The notes: generated by a model not told the origin, from the letters alone. Shown: positions 9,170 through 18,563, numbered from the stretch's first letter. The stretch is 61,430 nucleotides of DNA from an uncultured Granulosicoccaceae bacterium (GCA_938003855.1 CALKXD010000165.1:1-61430), one strand, 5' to 3'. Numbers and translations are program-made.

Positions 9170-9927
9170 CCACAGCGACCAATCAGCCGGGGTTTAGCCG
9201 GGAAGAACTGTTAATCTGCGTCATCGCACGATTGCTTCAGGGCGTGGATCATATCGCGGTAGGTGTCTCTTCACCGATACCGGGCTCTGCCGCACTGCTG
9301 GCGCGGGCTATAGCGCCGTCGACCACGCGAGTTACGGTGCTCAACAGCCGCGATTTGCAAGATCTCAATGACGGCGTCAGCGAGCTATTCGATCAGGCCG
9401 CACAGGGCCGGATCGGTGCTTTTTTTCTCAGTGGCGGGCAGATCGACGGCAGTGGCAACATCAATCTGGTCGGCATCGGTGAGTATCCAAAAATGACAGT
9501 GCGCTGGTCGGGATCGTTCGGATCAGCGCTGTTGTACTATCTGGTGCCGCGCGTGATTCTGTTCCGTGACGAGCATACTCGGCGTACTATGGTCGATAAA
9601 GTCGACTTCATCAGTGCACCGGGCCGCAGTGATTCCGGTATTTATCGACCCGGCGGCCCCCGGGCACTGGTCACCAATCTGTGTGCATTCAGGTATGATA
9701 AGCAGCGCGGCCGGTTTCATCTCGAGTCCATACATCCGGGCCACACGCTCGAAGAAGTACTCGATCAAACCGGCTTTGAGTTTGACAAACCGGATACCAT
9801 CCCCGTGACCACAGCACCTGAGCCCGAGCGACTCACGCTACTGCGCACACAATTGGCCGCCCTTATCGCAGATCCCTACCCGGCGTTTGCCGAAAGAGTC
9901 TGGAAGATCACTGCACTGGCGCGGTGA
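9166..9927 (+). CDS. CoA-transferase family I, subunit B (GctB-like)
   Basis: 253 residues, translationally coupled to the upstream subunit A gene. It contains the subunit-B core FFLSGGQIDGSGNINLVGIGEYPK and the SGSFGSALLYYLVPRVILFRDEHTRRTMVDKVDFISAPG stretch, plus a late FDKPDTIPVTTAPEPERLTLLR segment seen in GctB-type proteins. Together with subunit A it would form an acyl-CoA:acid CoA-transferase. The nucleophilic glutamate of this family lies in subunit B, and I cannot place it securely by eye. A terminal step that activates a diacid from ring cleavage is plausible given the RraA-like and Rieske genes nearby. Confidence 0.82.
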   Translation: MTTATNQPGFSREELLICVIARLLQGVDHIAVGVSSPIPGSAALLARAIAPSTTRVTVLNSRDLQDLNDGVSELFDQAAQGRIGAFFLSGGQIDGSGNINLVGIGEYPKMTVRWSGSFGSALLYYLVPRVILFRDEHTRRTMVDKVDFISAPGRSDSGIYRPGGPRALVTNLCAFRYDKQRGRFHLESIHPGHTLEEVLDQTGFEFDKPDTIPVTTAPEPERLTLLRTQLAALIADPYPAFAERVWKITALAR

Positions 9928-10041
9928 CATTGCAGCCGTTGAATTAACCTGGCTTGCCAATACTATAAACACACGCGAATTTCTGACTTTGCAACTGACC
10001 ACTAACTCAATGACACCTGACTCAATACCAGGAGAAGCTGT

Positions 10042-10746
10042 TTGAACGACGACACAGAATCCGCACACCCGAAACGCAAGCGCGAACTAATCGACCCCGG
10101 TTTTCCGCGCAAGCTACTCGGCGGCTACGCACATTTTCGCAAAACGCGCCTGGCACGTGAGCGTGAGCGCTACGAAGAACTCGCAGAAACCGGCCAGAAA
10201 CCCGACACCATGATCATCGCGTGTTGCGATTCACGGTCAGCGCCGGAAACGATATTCGGAACCGCACCGGGGGAAATATTCGTCGTACGCAACGTCGCCA
10301 ATATCATGCCTCCGTACGAAAGCAATGGCGATTACCACGGCACCTCTGCCGCGCTGGAATTTGCCGTCCAGGAGCTGCGAGTGAAGCATATCGTTGTAAT
10401 GGGTCACGGGCGCTGCGGCGGCATCGATGCCTTCCGTCGTCAGCTCAGTGGAGAAGTCGCCAAACCATTATCCCCCGGTGACTTCATCGGTAAATGGATC
10501 TCCCTGTTGGAGCCGGTCGCTCACAGTATAGAACGCAGCGGCGACGAGACCCCGGAAGAACTGCAAATGAAGCTCGAATGCGGCAGTATTCGCCAATCGA
10601 TAGAGCACCTGAAAACCTTTCCCTGCGTCTCTATTCTGCTGGAACGCGAGCAAATAGGTCTGCACGGTGCCTGGTTCGATATTTCAAGCGGTGAACTCTG
10701 GACCATGAACAATGACACCGGTGACTTCGAACAGCCATTCGGTTAG
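10042..10746 (+). CDS. Beta-class carbonic anhydrase
   Basis: 234 residues. The zinc ligands and catalytic dyad are clear: Cys62, Asp63 and Arg65 in CCDSRSAPE, then His122 and Cys125 in MGHGRCGG. The enzyme interconverts CO2 and bicarbonate in the cytosol. The start is a TTG at 10042, chosen because AGGAG stands 8 bp upstream and no ATG or GTG lies nearby in frame. The gene stands alone. Its length and motifs agree with ordinary proteobacterial Can-type enzymes, though a SulP-linked or cyanate-linked role cannot be excluded. Confidence 0.93.
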   Translation: MNDDTESAHPKRKRELIDPGFPRKLLGGYAHFRKTRLARERERYEELAETGQKPDTMIIACCDSRSAPETIFGTAPGEIFVVRNVANIMPPYESNGDYHGTSAALEFAVQELRVKHIVVMGHGRCGGIDAFRRQLSGEVAKPLSPGDFIGKWISLLEPVAHSIERSGDETPEELQMKLECGSIRQSIEHLKTFPCVSILLEREQIGLHGAWFDISSGELWTMNNDTGDFEQPFG

Positions 10747-10761
10747 TGCAACGCCTGGCGT

Positions 10762-10790
10762 GCCGGTGGCAGTCTACCCTGACCACCGGC
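10762..10790. terminator. Inverted repeat between convergent genes, possible terminator
   Basis: GCCGGTGG and CCACCGGC form a perfect 8-bp stem with a 13-base loop, just after the carbonic anhydrase stop and before the 3' end of the oppositely oriented DMT permease gene. No T-run follows on either strand, so intrinsic termination is only a possibility. Confidence 0.35.
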
Positions 10791-10971
10791 GCTAACCCGG
10801 GTGGTGATTCAAGCCAACCGGATCAACACCGGCCGTGACCGCTAACTTCTACCGATGATGCCAATGCGTGTACTGTCACGCTTTGTTCTACACCACCGTG
10901 CTATCACCAGCACAGCAAAGCGGCCGGAAATAATCGTTAGTCTATAAAACCACACACCACTACCGTACTAC

Positions 10972-11844
10972 TCAAGAGTCATTCGCTCTGTCGGCGGACG
11001 CGTTGCGATTGATCGCCCCTTCGCGCAAGGCCAGAAACACCCCACCTAAAACAATAATGCACGCGCCTGCCGCACCGGTCGCATCGGGACGATCTGCAAA
11101 CACCAGGTAATCAATCACTCCGGCAAAGATCAGCGTTGAGTACATAAACGGGATAACAAAACTGGCATCACCGTCACGCATACTGGTGATAAAAAACACC
11201 TGCGCGGTGGCCATCGATAAACCAACGCCAATCAGTACAAACCATTGCGTTCCGACCGGCCACACCCAGACAAAGGCCGCTGCGGCCACCGCTATCACAA
11301 CACCGATACTGTTATTGATAAATAATATCTGTACAAGCGGCTCACGGGCAGTCAGCCGCTTGATAAACATCGCCTCAAAGGCACTGGTGAACGCGGCCAC
11401 CAATGCAATCAGTGCCGCAGGTTGAAATGCTGACGTACCGGGACGCAGTAACACCAGTGCCCCCAACAGCATTATGGCCACCGCACTCCAGCGTACTGGC
11501 CCGACTCGCTCTTTTAACACCACGACGGCCAACACCAATGTTACAACTGGCGTCAGGAAGCTGATTGCCGTGGCGTCAGCCAGTGCCATCAATGAACTGG
11601 CCCAGAACAGACAGGTGACCGTGAGCCAGCCAAACGCGGTGCGCACAATATGCAACGGCCAGTGGACAGGCTGAAACCGCACCCGTCGAACACTGATGAA
11701 AATCAACCAGACCAGCCACGCAACCACAAAGCGCGCCGCGGTAATTTGCAAGGGATGAATCGCCTCACCCGCCGACGGAAAACGACCTGCAGCGCCTTTC
11801 GCCAGAAAAGCAGACAGCGCAATAAATACACTGGCAGCAATCAT
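10972..11844 (-). CDS. DMT-superfamily (EamA) permease
   Basis: About 290 residues with ten hydrophobic segments arranged as two EamA repeats. Repeat one starts at MIAASVFIALSAFLAKG and ends with the ATAISFLTPVVTLVLAVVVLKERV motif. Repeat two ends with DASFVIPFMYSTLIFAGVIDYLVF and ACIIVLGGVFLAL. Such permeases move metabolites across the inner membrane, usually outward; the substrate is unknown. I use the ATG at 11844. A TTG at 11889 would add 15 residues before the first helix and is a fair alternative. The frame continues to 11964, but that part looks non-coding. Confidence 0.8.
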   Translation of the reverse strand: MIAASVFIALSAFLAKGAAGRFPSAGEAIHPLQITAARFVVAWLVWLIFISVRRVRFQPVHWPLHIVRTAFGWLTVTCLFWASSLMALADATAISFLTPVVTLVLAVVVLKERVGPVRWSAVAIMLLGALVLLRPGTSAFQPAALIALVAAFTSAFEAMFIKRLTAREPLVQILFINNSIGVVIAVAAAAFVWVWPVGTQWFVLIGVGLSMATAQVFFITSMRDGDASFVIPFMYSTLIFAGVIDYLVFADRPDATGAAGACIIVLGGVFLALREGAINRNASADRANDS

Positions 11845-12180
11845 ATTGAGTGCCGCTGCCCTGCTAACCGTTGTTGCTTGTTGTTGCAAAAGCCAGATTT
11901 CTTTCAATGGAACAGCATGAATGGTGCGGCAGCGCCCACTGCCCCGCAAGCGATCATAAACCAACTGACAACCGTACAGTCGTTAGATATTGCACAGCAG
12001 CGTTCATCGATGGACAACACCTGTTGGCGGGCAACCCGGTCGCCCGTCTGGCGGCAATACTTGCAGCAATACCGGCACCTGATCCGGCAGCCTGACTGAC
12101 CGATAGTTAATACCGGCAACATCGTCTACTATGTCGGCAGGTGTGTTTCTGCAGCACGCCATCGACCGGGATTTTTCACT

Positions 12181-13410
12181 ATTAACGCACCACCGACGCC
12201 GACAGACGCCACCGTTGCCTCGTCTCCTCGACTCAGACCTACGCCGCCGCCAATCTGGTTTCTGGCGCTGTGCACGGCCAGTGCGGTAATCGGGCTGACG
12301 ATCCTGACTCCAGCCCTGCCGCTGATCAAAAATGAGCTCGGAATATCAAGCGCTGCGGTGCAGCAATTGCTGACCGTCTACATGGTCGCGCTGGCCGTCG
12401 GGCAGTTGATTTACGGCCCGCTCAGTGATCGTGTCGGGCGTCGTCCTATTATGCTCGTCGGCGCTGTACTCTACACGGTAAGCAGTCTGGCATCGGTATT
12501 GACCGACAGCATCGAGTGGCTAACGCTGCTGCGTCTCATACAGGGGCTCGGCGCTGCTGCGTGCATGTCGATGGGGCGAGCTATTGTCAACGACGCCTTC
12601 GAACGAGACGAAGCCGCACGGCAGATGTCGACCATTGCTATTGTACTGGCGCTGGCACCGGCATTGTCACTGGCGTTTGGCGGCGTACTGGCAGAGAGCG
12701 CTGGCTGGAAAGGTATCATGGTGCTGCTGACAGTCAGCGGCGTAGCGATCGCGGCTTCGGCCTACGCTTTGGCGAACGAAACCAACCTCAACCCGCTGCC
12801 CGAAATCAATCTTAAGACGGTAATGACCGCATACGCTACGGTGCTTCGCAACAAATTATTTGTCTGCTGGACCATGTCCAGTGGTATGCAGGTGGGTATA
12901 TTTTTTTCACTGAACGGCTTTCTAGCCTACCAGTACCAACGCCACGGTTACACACTGGCAGAGTTCGGACTATGGTTTGCGCTAACGCCGGTGTGCTACC
13001 TGATTGGTAACTCATTAAACCGGGTGTGGTTTGTCGCCAAGGGTATTGAACGCGCCGCCATGATTGGCTGCACTTTAAGCCTGATTGCTGTTGTCAGCCT
13101 GTTTATCACACAGGCAGCCGGTTTTACTCATGCTTTATCACTGGCATTACCTTGCGCACTGTTTGGTTTTGCCAACGGTATCGTGATCGCAAACGCCACC
13201 GTGGGTGCGATATCAGCGGCTGGCAAAAACGCTGGTACCGGCGCCGGCGTTGTTGGCGCCTGGCAGATGGCAACCGGTGGTATCGCCGGTGCGATTATCG
13301 TCGCACTGGGTGGTGCACAGGTATTCTCCATTGCCGCCGGTGCGCTTATTCTGATGTCAGTGGTTTCTGTGTACTCAATGTCTGTTGTGTTCAGACTGAA
13401 ACACCCCTGA
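12181..13410 (+). CDS. Bcr/CflA-type MFS drug/metabolite efflux permease with apparent ATT start
   Basis: The frame reads as a complete 12-helix MFS protein of about 409 residues, beginning with NAPPTPTDATVASS, then helix 1 (IWFLALCTASAVIGLTILTP), the Bcr/CflA-type AVQQLLTVYMVALAVGQL and the motif-A loop GPLSDRVGRRP. The in-frame stop upstream is at 12097. Between it and helix 1 there is no ATG, GTG or TTG. The best-placed codon is ATT at 12181, about 10 bp after GGGA. The first GTG, at 12358, lies after helix 1 and would give a truncated protein. So this is a rare ATT start, a recent start-codon mutation, or a read error. Its stop is 4 bp before the next DMT gene. Confidence 0.7.
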   Translation: MNAPPTPTDATVASSPRLRPTPPPIWFLALCTASAVIGLTILTPALPLIKNELGISSAAVQQLLTVYMVALAVGQLIYGPLSDRVGRRPIMLVGAVLYTVSSLASVLTDSIEWLTLLRLIQGLGAAACMSMGRAIVNDAFERDEAARQMSTIAIVLALAPALSLAFGGVLAESAGWKGIMVLLTVSGVAIAASAYALANETNLNPLPEINLKTVMTAYATVLRNKLFVCWTMSSGMQVGIFFSLNGFLAYQYQRHGYTLAEFGLWFALTPVCYLIGNSLNRVWFVAKGIERAAMIGCTLSLIAVVSLFITQAAGFTHALSLALPCALFGFANGIVIANATVGAISAAGKNAGTGAGVVGAWQMATGGIAGAIIVALGGAQVFSIAAGALILMSVVSVYSMSVVFRLKHP

Positions 13411-13414
13411 CCTC

Positions 13415-14287
13415 TTGCATTCCGATACCCCTGCTATCGTGCTGGCACTGCTGGCGGCCCTGTTATTTTCACTTGGCAACCAGACCTCACGCCGCGCCCT
13501 CAACTACGCCGCGCCTTCACAGGTAACGCTCTATCAAATTGGCGTTTCCGTCACCATTTACTGGATGGCCGCCCCGTTCTACATGAAAGCCGCTTACTGG
13601 CTTTCACCCGCGATAGCGTTTCTGGCAGCCGCGGGTTTAATACGCCCGCTGGTATCCGCAAACCTCGGCACTATTGGTACCAGAATTCTAGGACCGACCA
13701 TCTCATCAACCATGAGCGCTTGCGGCCCGCTACTAAGCGTGACACTGGCCGTGGTATTTTTATCTGAAACTCTGCATTGGCAAACAGCCGTTGGTACCGC
13801 CGGTATCGTCACGTCGATTGTGGTGCTGTCATGGCGTGGCCGCAGTAAACCCGACTGGCCGGTCTGGGCGCTGATATTTCCCATCGGTGCCGCATTGATT
13901 CGCGCCACCTCACATGCGCTGGCCAAACTCGGCCTCGAGTATGTCCCCAGCCCGATCTTCATCGCACTGGTCGCCTATTCCGTGTCATTTCCGCTGGCCT
14001 GGCTCTACAATCGAAGCAGAGAGCGTCAGCAGCCGACAGTGCCAATCGCGCAACCGGGGCTGATCTGGATGATAGTCTCGGGGTCGCTGTACGGAATTGC
14101 CGTACTGATGCTAAACACGGCTCTGCTGTGGAGCGACCTGGTTGTCGTCAGCCCGATTGTCGCCTGCACGCCATTTTTCACCATGGTACTTGGCATTTGG
14201 GTGTTTCGGGAAACGCAGGTAGACAAGCGCGCAGTAATCGCCGTGGCGCTGGTCGTGCCGAGTGTGATCCTGATTGGACTGCGCTAG
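13415..14287 (+). CDS. DMT-superfamily (EamA) permease
   Basis: 290 residues, ten predicted membrane helices in two EamA halves. The first begins at DTPAIVLALLAALLFSLGNQTSRRAL; the end of repeat one is GPLLSVTLAVVFLSETLHW and that of repeat two is VVSPIVACTPFFTMVLGIWVFRETQ. The start appears to be a TTG at 13415, 4 bp after the MFS stop codon, with no strong ribosome-binding site, so it probably depends on translation of the MFS gene. Two exporters in tandem suggest a shared regulator or substrate class, not identified here. Confidence 0.78.
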   Translation: MHSDTPAIVLALLAALLFSLGNQTSRRALNYAAPSQVTLYQIGVSVTIYWMAAPFYMKAAYWLSPAIAFLAAAGLIRPLVSANLGTIGTRILGPTISSTMSACGPLLSVTLAVVFLSETLHWQTAVGTAGIVTSIVVLSWRGRSKPDWPVWALIFPIGAALIRATSHALAKLGLEYVPSPIFIALVAYSVSFPLAWLYNRSRERQQPTVPIAQPGLIWMIVSGSLYGIAVLMLNTALLWSDLVVVSPIVACTPFFTMVLGIWVFRETQVDKRAVIAVALVVPSVILIGLR

Positions 14288-14515
14288 CCGTCCGATGCTA
14301 GATCGCGGCTAAATTGCCGGAAGACACTTATCCGCCCCACCTCATCGACCCATTCATCGTGCGCTTGATGTCTGACTTCTGTCTCACTTGAACTACACTT
14401 ATCTGTTGTGCGAGACACAAGGCCGGTTGCAACGCCAAACGGAATCAGCTTTAACACCGGAACACCGGCTGCGGCTAACCGCACATCAGGAATACACAGC
14501 ATCTGGAGCAATAAC

Positions 14516-14989
14516 GTGCGACACATCAACTGGTATCATGCAGCATTGCCTGCCTTAGTCTGCTTTGCAGCAATCAGCGCAAATTCTGTGCGAGCACAAA
14601 CCTGCATTGATGACGACGGCGATGGCTGGGGCTGGGACACGGACAACAATACCAGCTGCCAGGTAAGCTCTGGCAATGACACGCAGGGCGGCCTGAGAAT
14701 AACCTGGGCGGCCAATGATGCAAGCGAAAATGTCAGCGAATATGAAGTTGCCGGCACTATAAACGACGGTCAGGAGAGTAACTACTTCCGTGGCAATGCC
14801 ACTGAGTTCAGTGTGCGGCTAAGCGATATCACTGCCAACTTCAACGACACCGTATGCATCAGAATTCGCGCCTTGCGAACCACCGGCACAGGGACCCGTT
14901 ATAGCGAGTGGAGCCCCCGCAGTTGCATCACCTTACCAGACGCCCCACTACAACCCCCCCGGCTGATTGAGCTGTCACTGATCGAATAA
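14516..14989 (+). CDS. Exported fibronectin-type-III-like small protein
   Basis: 157 residues from a GTG at 14516, with GGAG 11 bp upstream. A signal peptide (YHAALPALVCFAAISANSVRAQ) is followed by CIDDDGDGWGWDTDNNTSC, an Asp-rich, cysteine-flanked loop like the calcium-binding motifs common in marine secreted proteins. The rest (GLRITWAANDASENVSEYEV ... VCIRIRALRTTGTGTRYSEWSPRSCI) reads as one fibronectin type III beta-sandwich. Such domains bind or space other proteins or polysaccharides outside the cytoplasm. The frame is open further upstream to 14408, but the signal peptide fixes the start. Confidence 0.68.
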   Translation: MRHINWYHAALPALVCFAAISANSVRAQTCIDDDGDGWGWDTDNNTSCQVSSGNDTQGGLRITWAANDASENVSEYEVAGTINDGQESNYFRGNATEFSVRLSDITANFNDTVCIRIRALRTTGTGTRYSEWSPRSCITLPDAPLQPPRLIELSLIE

Positions 14990-15035
14990 CCGGCGTTTAA
15001 CGCCAGCGATGAAACCCCACCGCGCGTCAGTCCGC

Positions 15036-15314
15036 TTAATCAACTGACGTTGATGCAGTCCCCCCGACGATCCTGTCGTGTGGCACATCAAAGAAAGCAC
15101 GTCGGCACTCGGTAAGGGCGTCTCCACGAGTGACTCCGATATCGCGCAATTCGTCATCACCAAGTCTGCCCAGAGCTTCGCGTTCGCGATTAATATCGAC
15201 GCAGATTTTCAAGCGATGCATGGCACCGCGCAATCGCGCCGGTAACCACCCTGTGTAGCCTGTGTGTTGACTCAGGTTCTGCAGCGCCAATTCAACCATT
15301 GTTTTTGAGGACAT
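15036..15314 (-). CDS. DUF1127-type small protein
   Basis: 92 residues from an ATG at 15314. The C-terminal half has the pattern RLKICVDINREREALGRLGDDELRDIGVTRGDALTECRR, in which the RE-x-LxRLxDxxLRDIG-TR core is the DUF1127 (YjiS-like) signature. Small DUF1127 proteins act in phosphate, carbon and RNA metabolism in alphaproteobacteria; the mechanism is not settled. The start overlaps the last 23 bases of the upstream aminotransferase gene, so the two are probably cotranscribed. A longer frame to 15584 exists but lies inside the aminotransferase gene. Confidence 0.72.
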   Translation of the reverse strand: MSSKTMVELALQNLSQHTGYTGWLPARLRGAMHRLKICVDINREREALGRLGDDELRDIGVTRGDALTECRRAFFDVPHDRIVGGTASTSVD

Positions 15315-16431
15315 GACTGATGATCTCCAATCCTTCAGCAAGCTGTGACAGCGGCAATAACCCGAAGCCCAATCGAAATACTCCCGGCGAATCTCCAAAC
15401 CAGTCACCCGGTGCCAGCCGTACCGAGTGTTGCTGAAGCTGCTCATGAAACTGCTGCACTGCCCGGCTATCGAACACCTCAGGGTTGAGTCGTACACAAC
15501 ACAACGCCCCGGCATCAGGTGGCACCCAGGCCAGTTGTTGAGGATGTCGGGCAACCCACGCGCCGACCATGTCACGGCCATCACGCAAGTGCTGCTGTCG
15601 ACGACCAGCTAATGCTTCACTGGCACGCAATACGCGCAGGGCGATTGCTTCGTCCAGCCCCGAACAGCAAATCACAGTCTGGAATTTTCCGTTAATCAAC
15701 TGCTGCATCAGCGCGTTGTGCCGCGTTATCGCCCACCCGACACGCAGGCCGGGAGCACCATGGCACTTAGACAGTGACGCACAGGAAATAACACGCTCGT
15801 CCAGCCCAACCAGGCTCTCCCGTTGGCAGCTGTCACTGTAGCTCGCCTGTCTATAGGTTTCGTCCAGCAGCAAAAAGGCGTCGGGACAGTACTCGTGCAT
15901 AGCATTGAGAATCTCAACAATACTTTGACGGGGAACCGACACACCGGACGGGTTCTGGGGTGAGGCCAGACATACCAGCGACGTCTGTGGCGTTAAGCGC
16001 GAAAGCAGATCCTCAACATCGACTCGATAGCCACCTTCAAAGCGACACGGTAAATACTCAAGGGTGGCACGACCAAACGACAGCGCACTCTCCGTTAACG
16101 GGAACGCCGGTTGCTGCACCAGTACATGATCGGCATCACCGCAGAGTATGGCACCACAGAGGAATATCGCATGCATACCACCAACCGTAGTAATCACCTG
16201 GTCGGCCTGCACACCGTGTTGCCCCGCTATAAAAGTACGCAGCCCGGCGTCTCCGTGAGCATTGCCATACTCAAGGGACAGACCTGCAACCTCTGCATAC
16301 TCATCACTGGCAAGGACATCGGACAACAGCAGATCAGGACCAACACTCTCGGCTAGATCATAGCGGACCTTATCCGTCGTCAATGTCATCATGCGATTTT
16401 TAGAAAACCGGTTAAAACTCTGTTTGCGCAT
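15292..16431 (-). CDS. PLP-dependent class I/II aminotransferase
   Basis: 379 residues with the fold-type I layout: LSLEYGNAHGDAGLRTFIAG, VGGMHAIFLCGAIL, the LASPQNPSGVSVP loop, LLLDETYRQASY (the PLP-ring aspartate) and the Schiff-base lysine in SLSKCHGAPGLRVGW, near residue 222. It would transfer an amino group between an amino acid and a 2-oxo acid in the cytosol; the substrate is not predictable. It is divergent from a MocR regulator gene, with a perfect inverted repeat between them, which suggests that this enzyme is the regulated target. Confidence 0.86.
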   Translation of the reverse strand: MRKQSFNRFSKNRMMTLTTDKVRYDLAESVGPDLLLSDVLASDEYAEVAGLSLEYGNAHGDAGLRTFIAGQHGVQADQVITTVGGMHAIFLCGAILCGDADHVLVQQPAFPLTESALSFGRATLEYLPCRFEGGYRVDVEDLLSRLTPQTSLVCLASPQNPSGVSVPRQSIVEILNAMHEYCPDAFLLLDETYRQASYSDSCQRESLVGLDERVISCASLSKCHGAPGLRVGWAITRHNALMQQLINGKFQTVICCSGLDEAIALRVLRASEALAGRRQQHLRDGRDMVGAWVARHPQQLAWVPPDAGALCCVRLNPEVFDSRAVQQFHEQLQQHSVRLAPGDWFGDSPGVFRLGFGLLPLSQLAEGLEIISHVLKNNG

Positions 16432-16518
16432 AGCGGTTCCTTCGGTGAGTCATCGTCACCATTGAAGGTAGAGTCTCGCCGAAGTTGATAACAGATGCAG
16501 TTTATGCAAAATGTACCC

Positions 16519-16547
16519 ATAACAGTTTAATTACCCAAAACTGTTAT
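16519..16547. promoter_or_regulatory. Perfect inverted repeat, putative MocR operator
   Basis: ATAACAGTTT (16519-16528) and AAACTGTTAT (16538-16547) are exact 10-bp arms with a 9-base spacer. A further half-site-like ACAGTTTT lies at 16563-16570. It stands in the intergenic space between the aminotransferase and the MocR gene, about 45 bp before the latter's start, where GntR/MocR proteins usually bind. Binding by this MocR is an inference. Confidence 0.6.
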
Positions 16548-16589
16548 GCACAAAGTAGCAGTACAGTTTTCCACACCAGGGACGCCGCA

Positions 16590-18035
16590 ATGGAAAAACC
16601 GGAACACACAGACCAGCAGGAATTCCGCTACGAATCCGTGGTAAAGTTTATTGACCACTTAATCGACTCAGGCGCTCTGATCGCGGGTCAGAAAGCCCCG
16701 TCACTTCGCAAGGTGAGTAAAGCGCGGGGAGTATCAATCTCAACTGCATTGCATGCCTACCGAATGCTCGAGAGCCAGGGTGTGCTGGAAGCGCAGCCAC
16801 AATCGGGATTCTATGTCAGCGCCGCCACGTCGAATCAGCCGGATAAACCCTCTGCCGCTACGAAATCCACCCGCGTTCGCAAGGTTAACACCGGCGCTCA
16901 GGTAGCAAACATGTTTGAACTGGCCAGCGATACGACAATGGCGCCACTGGGCTGCGCTATACCCAGCCCGGATCTGCTGGCTACCAGCAAGCTGGATAAG
17001 TTTCTGGTACGCACCGCCAGAACCCGCGGCAAATACGCCAACACCTACGCCCCGCCACGCGGCGAAGAAGGCCTGCGCACAGCCATTGCACGACGCTCTA
17101 TTAACTGGGGGCATGCAGTATCCGCAGAAGATATCCTGATTACCTGCGGGTGTACCGAAGCGCTACACCTTGCACTCAAGGCCATTACCCGCCCCGGCGA
17201 CACCATCGCTGTTGAGTCGCCCAATTATTTTGGATTCCTGCCTGTGCTCCAGGCATTGCATCTGACGGTGACCGAAATCCCCACTGACTCCGTAGACGGA
17301 ATTTCTATAACAGCACTGGAATCCGCACTGGAAAAAAACACCATCAAGGCGTGCCTGTTTTCCTCTGCATTCAATAATCCAATGGGATGCCTCACCAGTG
17401 AAGACAAGAAAAAACGCGTGCTTACCCTGCTGAACAGGTACCGGGTAACTCTGATCGAAGACGATGTCTACGGCGATATATTTTTCGGCCGGCAGCGTCC
17501 CCGACCCTACAGCGCTATGGAAAACGCCAAACGGGTAATTTATTGCTCATCGTTTTCAAAAACTGTTGCCCCCGGATATAGAATCGGCTGGATTGCCAGT
17601 CCCAGCTATATCGACAAGCTGACCACAGAAAAATACGCCACTACCTTATGTGGCCCGACACTGACACAGGTTGCTTTGGGAGAGTACCTGAACGCCGGCG
17701 CTTACGATAATCACCTTCGCGGCATGCGCAAATCATTTGCCGCAAACATCGCTATAATGACAAAAACAATCGCGGAGACCTTTCCGCCCGGCACGCGCGT
17801 CAGCCGCCCCGAGGGCGGGTTTGTTTTATGGGTCGAACTCCCCGACAACATCAACGCCAGAGATGTCTTTGTACTCGCTTTAAAAGACGATATCTGCTTT
17901 GCGCCGGGCGATCTATTCACCACCAGTGACAACTACCGCAGCTGCCTGCGAATCAGTTGCGGCTACCCCTGGAGTACAAGCATTGAGCGGGCAGTATGGA
18001 AACTGGCCGAGTTGGTCTGCGGATTAACCCGCTAG
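16590..18035 (+). CDS. MocR-type regulator (GntR wHTH + aminotransferase-like domain)
   Basis: 481 residues. The N-terminal 75 residues form a GntR winged helix (VVKFIDHLIDSGALIAGQKAPSLRKVSKARGVSISTALHAYRMLESQGVLEAQPQSGFYV). The rest is a fold-type I PLP domain with CGCTEALHLALKAI, the SAFNNPMGCL loop, LIEDDVYGDIFF and the SSFSKTVAPGYRIGW lysine near residue 322. The PLP domain in MocR proteins usually senses PLP, an amino acid or an aldehyde adduct. The ATG at 16590 is set by AGGGA 8 bp upstream. The neighbouring divergent aminotransferase gene is the probable target. Confidence 0.88.
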   Translation: MEKPEHTDQQEFRYESVVKFIDHLIDSGALIAGQKAPSLRKVSKARGVSISTALHAYRMLESQGVLEAQPQSGFYVSAATSNQPDKPSAATKSTRVRKVNTGAQVANMFELASDTTMAPLGCAIPSPDLLATSKLDKFLVRTARTRGKYANTYAPPRGEEGLRTAIARRSINWGHAVSAEDILITCGCTEALHLALKAITRPGDTIAVESPNYFGFLPVLQALHLTVTEIPTDSVDGISITALESALEKNTIKACLFSSAFNNPMGCLTSEDKKKRVLTLLNRYRVTLIEDDVYGDIFFGRQRPRPYSAMENAKRVIYCSSFSKTVAPGYRIGWIASPSYIDKLTTEKYATTLCGPTLTQVALGEYLNAGAYDNHLRGMRKSFAANIAIMTKTIAETFPPGTRVSRPEGGFVLWVELPDNINARDVFVLALKDDICFAPGDLFTTSDNYRSCLRISCGYPWSTSIERAVWKLAELVCGLTR

Positions 18036-18284
18036 CATCACGGCCAGTTAACAGATACAAAACGTCAGAAGGATGATAGATGGCTTTTTACCTGCCACTA
18101 CAGCGGCCAGCCCTATAATTTAATCGGCAATGCCAGTCAGCGCTTGCGTGTGTGCCGAAACAGGTACTGCAGAACACACTGTAAATGATTTCCGCGTATA
18201 ATTGCCGGCAACAACTACGCGTGGCATTGCTCAGCATATCTGCTCAGTGTCGGCACAGAATAGTGACTCAACAGGGTGAGACCA

Positions 18285-18563
18285 ATGGCTGGAAACAGAT
18301 GGGATAGCAGAGGCGGTGACGACGGTGGCATCAAAACCGACAAGGATCTAGGCGAAGACTTCAAAAAAGCCTCCGAACCCGAGCAAGAACCACAGCCCGC
18401 CACACCTGACAAGGACGGCACCGACGAATCAAAAGACGGCACAGATCAGCCGGCAAAAGAAAACAATCCCCCCGGCCCTGCCCCGGCCTGGGATCGACAG
18501 GAACAAAAAAGAAATCCGGCACCCGGCCCGCAACCGAAGAAAAGCGGACCCGGCATGGGGTAA
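18285..18563 (+). CDS. Low-complexity, probably disordered small protein
   Basis: 92 residues (MAGNRWDSRGGDDGG...), highly charged and rich in Asp, Glu, Lys, Pro and Gly, with a repeated DGTDESKDGTDQ piece. No hydrophobic core, no signal peptide and no cysteine. It looks like a disordered linker or tail. No family recognised. A GGGTGAG precedes the ATG by 6 bp. Whether it is made is uncertain, because such composition can arise by chance in GC-rich DNA. Confidence 0.45.
   Translation: MAGNRWDSRGGDDGGIKTDKDLGEDFKKASEPEQEPQPATPDKDGTDESKDGTDQPAKENNPPGPAPAWDRQEQKRNPAPGPQPKKSGPGMG

Noticed and set aside
15315-15584. N-terminal extension of the DUF1127 gene
   Set aside because: The extension is the aminotransferase gene read in another frame; the DUF1127 part begins at the ATG at 15314.
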